Assembly: GCA_934631005.1 (NCBI GenBank)
Contig: CAKTXA010000005.1
Location: forward strand, 27,930-91,929
Length of the DNA stretch: 64,000 bases
Direction of reading: 5' to 3'
Source: an uncultured Oscillospiraceae bacterium
Lineage (GTDB): Bacteria; Bacillota; Clostridia; Oscillospirales; Oscillospiraceae
The notes under the pieces were generated by a model, which had not been told where the DNA came from, searched no databases, and saw only the letters and a program-made list of their open reading frames with translations. This document shows positions 44,501 to 51,940 of the stretch, one piece after another. The stretch's first letter is position 1; each line of letters begins with the position of its first letter. The position numbers were made by a program, and so were the translations under genes.

Positions 44501-47493
44501 CCGTCGCTGCCGTCCTTGCCGTAGTTCTTGTCGGCGACATGGATCGGACTGAACTTTACATTGTTTTCATGGACGGAGTCGGCGGTGATGGTCACACCAG
44601 GCTGTTCGATCAGATTTGTGCGGAAGGTCTGCTGAATGTTCTCGCCGAACTCCTTCGTCCGGTCATAGATCGCCTGATCGAGCGTGCCCTGATCGTTCAG
44701 CGGGACGTTGAGCAGCAGCACGGAGTTGCGCCCGACGCTCTGGAGATACATATCCCGCAGCGCTGTAAGCGTCTTCGGCGTTTTTTTGTTGTTGCCCCAG
44801 AACCAGCCGCTGGTGATGCGCGCGTCGCACTCCGGCACGACCCAGTGATTGCCGGTCTTGATGCCCGGGTAGTATTCGCCGCTCTGCCCACCATTGTTGA
44901 GCGAAGCCACGCTGCCGTCCAGATTATAGGTCGCAGTGCCCTTTGACCAGCACGGCTCCGGCGCAAGACCGTTTTCGTTGCCGATCCAGCGGACGGTGGT
45001 GTACTTGCCTGCGCCAAAGAGCAGAACGTCGTCATCATGGCCCGCTGCCTTGCCCTGCCGGGTCTGGATGGTGTTGATCCACTTGTCAAAATCGTAGACC
45101 TGCGCGTCCGCGCCCGTGCCCTTTGCGCCGTCCATCCAGACCTCCACAAAGCGGCCGTTGTTGCCGTATTTTGCGTTTCCGAGGATCCAGTTCAGATGTC
45201 CGTCGTAGAATTGGTTATAGTCCAGCAGGTCTTCCGCCGGATTATTTGTCGATATTTTTTTCTCCTTATCTTTATAGTAGCCGTAGTGCGGCGCCGCCGC
45301 GTCCCACGGTGAGAGGTACAGACCCATGTTCATGTCATACTTCGAACACGCCTCGGAGAGATGCTCCAGCACGTCGCCGGGGTAGTTCGTGCGCGGGATA
45401 CCATAATCCCAAACATAATCATTGCCGTAGTTGTCGCCGTTTACGTCTGTGGAGCGCTCCTGCTTGAACATCTGGAAGCCGTCATGGTGCTTGGAGACCA
45501 CGATCAGCCGCTCAAAGCCGGCGTCCTTGAGAAGCTTGACATAGGAGTCCGCCGCGACCTTTTTATTCAGGGTAAAGATCGCAGGATCGACCTGGCGTGG
45601 CGTCCACTCCTCACCGTTAAAGGTGTTGATGCCAAAGTGGAGGAAGGCCGCCAGCTCCGCCTTCTGATAGCGGTACTGGTTCGGCGTCGGCGTTGCGCCG
45701 AACGCCGCGATGTCCGCAACAGGCTCGCTGCTCAGGTCGTCGTGACCCAGCCAGCCGCCCTTTGTGACCGTGACGGTATATTCCTTTTTGCTCACGCCGT
45801 CCTTCGCCGTGACCGTGTAGGTCACCGGGTTCGTGAAGTCCTGCGCGTCCTGCGGCGTATAGCTCGCGCCCCTGGTGGTCACGACCGTCGGCGTCAGCGC
45901 CGTCAGATCGTCCTCATCGGTGCTGACACGGATCGTGCCCGCGTCATGGTCGATCGCGCCGTCGCTGCTGCCGATGCGGAACGACTCGATGCGCGCGACG
46001 GAGGAGCGATTATAGACCTCGAGCTCACTGAAGCCCGGCTGCTTGGTGGCATCGCCGACGCGGTCGGTATAGATGCGCAGGTATTTTGCCGTGACCGTGT
46101 TGTCGAAGGTGACCGTTGCCTCGCCGTTCATCGCGGCGAGCGTCGCCTGCAGCGTCATGGTGGTCATGGCGGTCTCGTCCACGGGGGCATCGTTGGACGT
46201 GTAGAAGCGCACGTTCTTTGCCCGCCCGGCAAACGCCTCCACCAGCGTCACCGTGTCAAACGTGACGGGCTCGTTCCACGCGATCTGCACCCACAGCGGC
46301 GGCGTATCGGCGTCCGTTGCCGACCAGCGTGTGCCTCTGTCGCCGTCGTTCAGCTTATTTGCATAATATGTGCCGCCGCCGTGGCTGTGCTGCGAGCTGG
46401 CGGAAGCCGTGCCGGGGTTGTTCGGACGGCTGGAGAGCGCCAGATTGTCGTTCGGGTCAGCAGTTGTGGGCGGGGTCGGTGGGCTGTCCTTCTCGCGCAG
46501 GAATACCTCCAGCTCCGACAGTCCGGGCATCTGATTTCCCTGCGTCGTGAGCGTGACCCTCAGCCGCCGCGCCGTAACGTCTGTCTTATCCTCGTCCTTG
46601 GTAAACTCCCGCTTGGCGCCGATGGACGTCTCCTCTGCGAACGGCTCCCAATCGTTGCCGTCTTCAGCGCCGGAGGTCTCCAGCTTCACCCTTTGGGTGC
46701 GCGTGTCCCATTCATAGAGCACCACTTCGTCAAAGGTCTGCTCGGTGTTCCATGTGAGCGTGACGGAGATGTCGCCCGTCTCGCCATCCGAGCTCCAGCG
46801 GCTGTTGTCGCCGGTCGTATAGACCCGCGCGTCAAGCAGATTCTCCGCCGGGAACTGCGGGTGCTGGGAGCTTGCGGTGATCTGCGCCCAGCGCGCAAGG
46901 TTTCCCTCTACCGACCGATAGACCTCCAGCTCGGAGATACCGACCTGATTATTACCTGCATCCTTTTTCCAGAGCTTCAGCAGCAGATGCCGCGCGCTGC
47001 AGCTCTTGTCCAGACGGACCGCGCGATTCTTGCCGATGGCGGTACTCTGACTGCCCTGCTTTTCCTCTTCATAAACCTTTTCCCACTGGATGGCTGCATT
47101 GAGCCGATCCTGGGCATTGTCATCCTTGACAGTCCCCTCGTTGTCGGAAACGTAGACCTCAAATTTTTTCGTGCGCTCGGCGTATTCGCAGATGCGCAGC
47201 GTGTCAAAGGTCTGCAACGTGTCCCAGCTCAGCGCCAGCCAGACCATGTCCGCGTTGTCATCTGCGGGTGCAACGGACCAGCGGTTTCTGCTGTTGCCGG
47301 TCGTATCAACAACCCCGTCGTTGACCAATCTTGCGCGCAGCGGGGGGTCCGCCGGCCGCTCAGAAATTGCCGATGCCGTCGCCGCACGCGCCAGATTCTC
47401 CGGGCGCTCCGCGGCGTAGCCGCTCACCGGCAGTACTCCAAGCAGGAGCACCAGAATGAGCAGCAGGCTCAGCAGGCGTTTTGTTCGCTTCAT
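41515..47493 (-). CDS. Giant SLH-anchored GH29 alpha-L-fucosidase
   Basis: The secreted protein has 1992 residues. Residues 1-28 are a signal peptide. Three discoidin/CBM32-like domains follow (~30-195, 195-335, 350-495), then a short Ig/cadherin-like piece, then the GH29 catalytic barrel (~595-1000). KHHDGF (669-673) and the nucleophile Asp788 in FVEVWMDGAKG are visible; the WMDG form and the loops suit the alpha-1,3/1,4 (Lewis-type) branch. After that come a discoidin-like domain, a galactose-binding/NPCBM-like region, a Calx-beta-like segment, another discoidin-like domain, tandem Ig-like repeats and three SLH repeats. The ribosome site is AAGGAGGAACTTCT. The shared regulatory motif precedes it. 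Confidence 0.92.
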   Translation of the reverse strand: MKRTKRLLSLLLILVLLLGVLPVSGYAAERPENLARAATASAISERPADPPLRARLVNDGVVDTTGNSRNRWSVAPADDNADMVWLALSWDTLQTFDTLRICEYAERTKKFEVYVSDNEGTVKDDNAQDRLNAAIQWEKVYEEEKQGSQSTAIGKNRAVRLDKSCSARHLLLKLWKKDAGNNQVGISELEVYRSVEGNLARWAQITASSQHPQFPAENLLDARVYTTGDNSRWSSDGETGDISVTLTWNTEQTFDEVVLYEWDTRTQRVKLETSGAEDGNDWEPFAEETSIGAKREFTKDEDKTDVTARRLRVTLTTQGNQMPGLSELEVFLREKDSPPTPPTTADPNDNLALSSRPNNPGTASASSQHSHGGGTYYANKLNDGDRGTRWSATDADTPPLWVQIAWNEPVTFDTVTLVEAFAGRAKNVRFYTSNDAPVDETAMTTMTLQATLAAMNGEATVTFDNTVTAKYLRIYTDRVGDATKQPGFSELEVYNRSSVARIESFRIGSSDGAIDHDAGTIRVSTDEDDLTALTPTVVTTRGASYTPQDAQDFTNPVTYTVTAKDGVSKKEYTVTVTKGGWLGHDDLSSEPVADIAAFGATPTPNQYRYQKAELAAFLHFGINTFNGEEWTPRQVDPAIFTLNKKVAADSYVKLLKDAGFERLIVVSKHHDGFQMFKQERSTDVNGDNYGNDYVWDYGIPRTNYPGDVLEHLSEACSKYDMNMGLYLSPWDAAAPHYGYYKDKEKKISTNNPAEDLLDYNQFYDGHLNWILGNAKYGNNGRFVEVWMDGAKGTGADAQVYDFDKWINTIQTRQGKAAGHDDDVLLFGAGKYTTVRWIGNENGLAPEPCWSKGTATYNLDGSVASLNNGGQSGEYYPGIKTGNHWVVPECDARITSGWFWGNNKKTPKTLTALRDMYLQSVGRNSVLLLNVPLNDQGTLDQAIYDRTKEFGENIQQTFRTNLIEQPGVTITADSVHENNVKFSPIHVADKNYGKDGSDGKNVTYWAAQAGTKTASLRVNFGREVTFDVVTIEEEINHGQRIESFTIQYRNGTGEWMDFGRGQSVGARRIVLDYPVRATELKVTLTGMTDNGVTAAPVISQLGAYKASKGFEKGSGAPDGLNEIDSASTQNVTPGAWQTVNDRRAVGGSYLRGDNTSGELLVKFTGTYAILKGGSENARYTLQVDNGEPHELRGTHALDEWLGEVGYPDTLTDGEHTLKIKVLEGTVDFDALYALNNGGKGLLDFDQGEYKKDEGQTLTVTVVRKGGTAGTLHAVVEPNPGSAIQKHFDTDPKPISFADGDTEKDVQIALHRDTDATGSLQFTLDITPGLNETGLITGVWTPVTVTIRDLEEGLDAHHYVGIRVTKQPDKLEYTKDETLDPTGMVVSDIYQKPIYTGSGLGQRKEIKLPQPVTASSLRLLLKSIDQGVETPCLNEVEVYNGAVTGANLARSATASANSWHQNADLPPSKINDGDTSNNSRWAAAAGQAMPVWVQLDWTAPQTFDTIVIYEWKNQNESYWRAKDYELLLPGHAGSQTMIPLSDAQYEVSPTTLDTVGNMIDITVTKKRTNYTDTFRVKVTDTVTPPAPTVTGYDVTPAELSSDGGEIMVTLTGTNLTDGIHVKADGITVTTTGTDKVQTARLTLSANAGNQPMTYKVQYSLDGINWTGDKTVSVQAPTVTPPNPTVTGYDVTPTELPSDGGEITVTLTGTDLTDGIQVKAADNITGTTTGTGAAQTVRLTLPENKGTQPMTYTVRYSLDGNDWMGSIAVIVQAPTITPPAPSGGGSNASVGRPSVREDAGQSQTAAEQTHFIDVLHDSWYYSSVYRAHENGLIDGVGGRRFAPDSTLTVAQAIKLSAALHQLDRTGEVSLKNGAGNWYDSYVSYAIANGILEERYAGYSREQMNAPVTRGVFVHIFHGALEHYEQLNTVADNAIPDVKLGDAFAAAIYELYRAGILHGNDAAGTFRPESTIKRSEAAAILLRMFEPSARKSFTLK
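42473..42616. repeat. 144-bp block identical to part of the GH95 gene
   Basis: Identical by eye to 21,394-21,537. Inside this gene a second, diverged copy of the same Ig-like unit lies next to it (about 42,175-42,460), so the domain was also duplicated in tandem. Confidence 0.8.
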
Positions 47494-47565
47494 AGAAGTT
47501 CCTCCTTGATCTGTTTTGATTCAAACCTATCCACGTTCAGTCTAAAGCAAATCGCCATGGAAGAA

Positions 47566-47596
47566 CAGGCAATATTCCCCGCAGTTTTTCTGAAAA
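47566..47596 (-). promoter_or_regulatory. Shared 31-bp regulatory motif, copy C (GH29)
   Basis: Identical to copies A and B. A TAGACT box follows at the same spacing as in copy B. It lies in the divergent region between GH29 and the response regulator gene. Confidence 0.75.
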
Positions 47597-47628
47597 TTTT
47601 TTTGCCTCACAGTTTACCCCCCCCCGCT

Positions 47629-47645
47629 TTGTGCACATTGCACAA
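47629..47645. promoter_or_regulatory. Palindromic operator between GH29 and the regulator operon
   Basis: TTGTGCACATTGCACAA, same as the two other copies, 32 bases from the 31-bp motif, with a run of nine Cs (47617-47625) between them. Because the region is divergent it could act on both GH29 and the sensor operon. Confidence 0.68.
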
Positions 47646-47763
47646 AAGCGCCGCCCTTTTCTTCCTGTTTAGTCCAGCTTACGGACGCTTTGCGAATCCC
47701 CCTTGTGCTTTTTTGCAAAATCCCGTATACTCGAACCATAGATCCAGAGAAAGGAGCGGACCT

Positions 47764-48984
47764 ATGAACGAAGAACTGACCGTCGTGGTGGCGGATGATG
47801 AGCCGGAGCTGCTCAATTCGGTGTGCCAGCTGGTCGACTGGCAAAGCGTTGGGTTTCGGCTGGTGGGCAGGGCGGGAAATGGGCTGGATGCGCTGCAGCT
47901 TGTAGAGGAGCTGCAGCCGGATCTGCTTCTGACCGATATTCAGATGCCGTTTATCTCCGGCACGGCGCTGGCGCGGCAGGTCAAGGCGGTGCAGCCGCTG
48001 ATCCAAGTCGCGTTTCTCAGCGGCTATGACCATTTTGAATACGCAAAGTCCGGCATTGAGGACGAGATCGTCGCCTATCTGCTCAAGCCGATCAGCACGG
48101 CAGAGCTGACGGAGGAGCTGAAAAAGCTCCACGCGCGGATCTGTCGGCGGCTGGAGTGCCTGACCATGCCGAGAAGCGGCGTGGAGCTGCGGCAGATGCT
48201 GGTGGCGACGATGCTGCTTGACGAGCACCCCGGCAGCCGCTCTGCGCAAAACATCGAACGTCTGCGTCGCGCCGGCTTGGAGATCCCCGAGCGGTGCAGC
48301 GTTATGGCCGCCGTCATCCGCACGCCCGGGGCGGAGCCGCAGACGGTTTTGAGCATCGCGGGGCAGACCATCTTTCAGACGATCCCGTGCAGCGGCTTCT
48401 GCTCGGGGGAGCGGACCGTGCTCCTGCTGACCTCCGGCAACGGCTTTGCTCTGCTGATGCCTGCGCTGGACAAGCTATGTCAGGCTATCCGCCGGATCTG
48501 CGGCGTGGAGGCCTCGATCGGTATCAGCCGGGAGTTTTTCCAGTTTTCCGATTGCCGCGCAGCCTATCTGGAGGCGATGGAGGCCTTGCAGACCGCGGAA
48601 AGGAGCGGCGGCATCCATAGTGCCGGCGGTTGGGACGATATGGCGCTGCTCTGCGCACGCGCCATGAAGATCATCGAGAAGGAGTATATGGACGAGACGC
48701 TCACCCTGCAGTCCGTCAGTGACCGGCTGCATATCAGCCCGAGCTATCTGGGCGCCAACATCAAGAAATATGGCGGCGACACCTTTTTGAATCTTCTGAC
48801 CCAAAAGCGGATGCGCGTGGCGGAGGAGCTGCTGCGAAACGGGAAAAAGCGGATCTCCGAGATCGCGCGGCGCTGCGGCTATGTTGACCAGAGCTATTTT
48901 GGCTACTGCTTCAAAAAATACTACGGCGCATCTCCCGTGCGGATGCGGCAGCTGCTGGCAAAGAACGACGAGGTCTCGCCATGA
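47764..48984 (+). CDS. AraC-type response regulator
   Basis: The protein has 406 residues. The receiver domain (1-125) has the acidic pair Asp11-Asp12, phospho-acceptor Asp58 (LLLTDIQMP) and Lys108 (LLKPIS). A middle region (~130-295) has no known motif. The C-terminal ~100 residues form a double helix-turn-helix AraC domain (TLQSVSDRLHISPSYLGANI and ISEIARRCGYVDQSYFGYCF). The start ATG 47764 follows AAGGAG with good spacing; the long open frame upstream is antisense to GH29. It is coupled by ATGA to the sensor kinase gene. It is the best candidate to bind the 31-bp motif. Confidence 0.93.
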   Translation: MNEELTVVVADDEPELLNSVCQLVDWQSVGFRLVGRAGNGLDALQLVEELQPDLLLTDIQMPFISGTALARQVKAVQPLIQVAFLSGYDHFEYAKSGIEDEIVAYLLKPISTAELTEELKKLHARICRRLECLTMPRSGVELRQMLVATMLLDEHPGSRSAQNIERLRRAGLEIPERCSVMAAVIRTPGAEPQTVLSIAGQTIFQTIPCSGFCSGERTVLLLTSGNGFALLMPALDKLCQAIRRICGVEASIGISREFFQFSDCRAAYLEAMEALQTAERSGGIHSAGGWDDMALLCARAMKIIEKEYMDETLTLQSVSDRLHISPSYLGANIKKYGGDTFLNLLTQKRMRVAEELLRNGKKRISEIARRCGYVDQSYFGYCFKKYYGASPVRMRQLLAKNDEVSP

Positions 48985-50690
48985 AGCGAAAAGCGCCGAG
49001 CATGAATCTGATCATCGTGCTGGCCATGACCGCCCTGATCGTGGGCGCGCTGGCAGGTGCGGTCGCAATCTTCCTGCGGACCTATCGGGCCGCGCTCATC
49101 CGAAACGCTGAAACGACCAGCCGTCAGGTCATCGCGCAGGTCAGCGGAACAATGGAGAGATTCCTGCAGGATACGAACGACTCCATGAAGCTGTTGAGCG
49201 GATACCTGGATCTGCTCCCGGCGCAGCGTGAGAGCCGCTTCCACGCCTTTCTTGAGATCAATCGGGACGTTGTCGCCATCACGACTTATGACGAGCGAGG
49301 CCAGATGATGAACTGCTACAGCCCGGGCTACCGGCTGCGAGGGTCGCCGCTGCAAAATCTCTCCTTCGACCCGGCGCGTCTGGAGGACTACGCCGGCGGG
49401 TACATCTCCGCGCCGCACGTCATGTCCATCTTTCAGGACGAGTATCCGTGGGTCGTGACGCTGATCGAGCCGGTCTCCACCAGAGAGGGTGAGTGCTGGG
49501 TCGCCATGGACATCGGCTGCTCGAATATCTCAAGCTACATCAGCGGCGTCGGCATCGGAAACCGCGGGTATTGCTTTTTGGAGGATACGGAGGGGCAGCT
49601 TGTCTATCATCCGCAGCAGCAGCTCATCTATTCCAGCTTGAAGACGGAAAATACCGCGCACATCGCCTCGCTGCCGGACGGGACATATGTGGAGGGCAGC
49701 ACAATCTACACCGTGCAGACGCTTTCCGGCGGGAGCTGGCGCGTTGTGGGCGTCAGCTCCGTGCAGGAGCTGATCACGGACGGCCTGCAGGAGCTGCGGC
49801 AGCTCACGGTCCTCTCGGCGCTGCTCATCCTGACGGCGGCGATGCTGGTGAGCGTTTTGCTCTCCTGCGTGCTCTCGCGCCCCATTCAGAATCTGATCAG
49901 CGCGATGCGCGGCTTTGAGGCGGACGCCGATCATTTCAGCTATGAGCCGGTGCGCGGCGTGCGCGAGGTGCAGGCGCTGTCGGTGTCCTTTGAGCATATG
50001 GTCAAGATGATCCAAAAGCTGATGGAGACCGCGCGCAACGAGGAGATCAGCCTGCGCAGAACGGAGCTGAAGGCGCTTCAGGCGCAGGTCAACCCGCACT
50101 TTTTGTACAACACGCTGGATTCGATCCTGTGGATGTGCGAGCAGGGGCACAACGCCGACGCCGCACTGATGGTAAACGCGCTGGCGCAGCTGTTCCGTAT
50201 CAGCATCAGCCGGGGGCACGAACTGATCCCCATTCGCAGCGAGGTGCAGCACGCGCGCAGCTATCTGCAGATCCAGAGCGTGCGCTATCGGGACCAGTTC
50301 ACCTACTCCTTTGACGTGGAGGAGCGCTGTCTGGATTTCCTGTGCAACAAGATCACGCTCCAGCCGCTCATTGAAAACGCGATCAATCACGGTCTGAACG
50401 GGCTTTCGGACGACGAGCGGATCGACATCCGCGTTTTTGAAAGCGGGGAGGATATTCTGTTTACGGTCACGGACAACGGCGTCGGTATGGAGCCGGAGCA
50501 GCTCGAGGATATTTTCCGGCGAGGCCCGGACAGCAAGAGCGGCATCGGCATCACGAATGTCAACGAGCGGCTCCGAATCTGGTTTGGCGAGCGCTATGGA
50601 GTCTCGATCACCAGCGTGCCGGACGAGGGCACCTGCGTGACGGTGCGGATGCCGAAAATACGGCAGGAGGCTGAATATGAGGATCATTAA
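48981..50690 (+). CDS. Sensor histidine kinase, Cache-HAMP-HisKA_7TM/LytS-like type
   Basis: The protein has 569 residues. A membrane helix at ~10-33 (IIVLAMTALIVGALAGAVAI) is followed by an extracellular Cache-type sensor region (~35-275), a second helix (LSALLILTAAMLVSVLLSC, ~275-298) and a HAMP segment. The kinase core of the YesM/His_kinase family begins at QAQVNPHFLYNTLDSIL, with phospho-accepting His. The ATPase domain has NHGLNGL, VTDNGVGMEP and GIGITNVNERL. Its start overlaps the regulator stop (ATGA). It pairs with the AraC-type regulator, the usual arrangement for sugar sensing in clostridia. Confidence 0.93.
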   Translation: MKRKAPSMNLIIVLAMTALIVGALAGAVAIFLRTYRAALIRNAETTSRQVIAQVSGTMERFLQDTNDSMKLLSGYLDLLPAQRESRFHAFLEINRDVVAITTYDERGQMMNCYSPGYRLRGSPLQNLSFDPARLEDYAGGYISAPHVMSIFQDEYPWVVTLIEPVSTREGECWVAMDIGCSNISSYISGVGIGNRGYCFLEDTEGQLVYHPQQQLIYSSLKTENTAHIASLPDGTYVEGSTIYTVQTLSGGSWRVVGVSSVQELITDGLQELRQLTVLSALLILTAAMLVSVLLSCVLSRPIQNLISAMRGFEADADHFSYEPVRGVREVQALSVSFEHMVKMIQKLMETARNEEISLRRTELKALQAQVNPHFLYNTLDSILWMCEQGHNADAALMVNALAQLFRISISRGHELIPIRSEVQHARSYLQIQSVRYRDQFTYSFDVEERCLDFLCNKITLQPLIENAINHGLNGLSDDERIDIRVFESGEDILFTVTDNGVGMEPEQLEDIFRRGPDSKSGIGITNVNERLRIWFGERYGVSITSVPDEGTCVTVRMPKIRQEAEYEDH

Positions 50691-51654
50691 GCGCCTCAGG
50701 CATATCGCGGCGGCGCTGGCGCTGGCGCTGCTGCTGAGCTGCGCCGCAGGCTGCGCCCGCAGCGCGCAGAGCGCGCCGTTCCGCGTCTGGCTGATCGCCA
50801 AGTCCACAACGACAGAGTTCTGGAAGTCGGTCTTTGCGGGCGCGAACGTCGCAAGATCGGAATACAACATCGACCTCACCATCGTCGGTGCGGAAAACGA
50901 GGAGGCGTATGAGGATCAAAACGACCTGATCCGGCAGGCGATCCACGCCGGAGCGGACGCCATCATCTTCTCCGCCATCAGCTATACGGAAAACGCGTCT
51001 GCCATCGACGCGGCGGCCTCCGCAGGCATCAGGATCGTCATCATCGACTCGGACGTGGACTCCGGCGGCGTTTCCGCGCGGATCGGCACGGACAATGTGG
51101 CCGCCGGGCGCATCATGGGGGAGGCGGTGCTGGATACGGAGCAGACGCGTTTGGTGGTCGGCATCGTCAACTGCTTTGCGGAGACGCAGAACTGTCAGGA
51201 GCGGGAGCTCGGCTTTCGCGAAGCGCTTCTGACGGATGAACGGGTCAGCGGGATCTACACCGTAAACGTCCAGACGGACGCGCGCGAGGCGCAGCACGCG
51301 GCGGAGCGACTGCTGCGGAACCACCCGGAGATCAATGTGCTGGTCGGCTTCAACGAGCCGCTGGCTGTGGGCGTGGCGCAGGCGATCTATCAGCAGGGGC
51401 TGGCTGAAGCGGTGCGCGGCGTCGTGTTTGACACCAATCCGCGGTGTGTCGAATTGCTCCATGCCGGTGTTTTGTCGGCGCTCATCGTGCAGAACCCCTA
51501 CGCCATGGGCTATCTGGGCGTGGAAAAGGCGTGGCAGCTTTTGCAGGGTGAACGGCTCGATGCCAATACGCTCATCGACACGGCGACCCGGATCGTGACG
51601 CGGGAGAATATGTTCACGATGGAGAGCCAGAAGGCTCTGTTTCCCTTTGACTAG
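50677..51654 (+). CDS. Periplasmic sugar-binding lipoprotein of the sensor operon
   Basis: The precursor has 325 residues. A lipoprotein signal contains LLLSCAAGC (modified Cys at 22 or 26). A type I periplasmic-binding fold of the ribose/galactose class follows: AKSTTTEFWKSVFAGANVAR, GADAIIFSAISY, IIDSDVDSG, VVGIVNCFAETQNCQERELG, VLVGFNEPLAVGVAQAI. It overlaps the kinase gene by 14 bases and no permease follows, so it is more likely a ligand-presenting partner of the sensor kinase than a transport protein. It could still serve the Mgl permease as a second binding protein. It ends before a terminator. Confidence 0.85.
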   Translation: MRIIKRLRHIAAALALALLLSCAAGCARSAQSAPFRVWLIAKSTTTEFWKSVFAGANVARSEYNIDLTIVGAENEEAYEDQNDLIRQAIHAGADAIIFSAISYTENASAIDAAASAGIRIVIIDSDVDSGGVSARIGTDNVAAGRIMGEAVLDTEQTRLVVGIVNCFAETQNCQERELGFREALLTDERVSGIYTVNVQTDAREAQHAAERLLRNHPEINVLVGFNEPLAVGVAQAIYQQGLAEAVRGVVFDTNPRCVELLHAGVLSALIVQNPYAMGYLGVEKAWQLLQGERLDANTLIDTATRIVTRENMFTMESQKALFPFD

Positions 51655-51764
51655 AGTGCAGCTGAAAACGCTCAGCGCACCCGTCCGCAGCGAAGCGCTG
51701 CGAGGCTTTCTACGCTCTGAGGGAGTGTTACAAAATGGGCTTCCCCAAAAATGCACAAAGAGAC

Positions 51765-51807
51765 GACGCTTTCAGAGGTTACTCCACCTCTGAAAGCGTC
51801 TGTTTCT
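51765..51807 (+). terminator. Terminator of the sensor operon region
   Basis: A perfect 14-bp stem GACGCTTTCAGAGG (51765-51778 with 51787-51800) is followed by TGTTTCT. It lies 110 bases after the lipoprotein stop. The remaining gap up to 51,940 is AT-rich and without genes; it holds a small palindrome AAACG...CGTTT near 51,914-51,936. Confidence 0.7.
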
Positions 51808-51940
51808 AGTGATTTAGGCGATTCGTTTGTTCAAATTGCTGCTGGTGTTTCATTTTGAAACAAGCCTGTGCTTGTTTGCTTGATAGCTTATCGGAATAAC
51901 TGTTAACCATATAAACGGGTTAATTTTACTCGTTTATATC

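Noticed and set aside
41632..44946. An open frame of 1,104 codons on the plus strand
   Set aside because: It lies antisense to the GH29 gene in GC-rich DNA, is rich in Arg, Val, His and Gln with no domain, and has no ribosome site. It is a shadow of the codon bias.
45361..47763. Upstream extension of the response regulator frame
   Set aside because: It is antisense to GH29; the real start at 47,764 has a proper ribosome site and begins the receiver domain.
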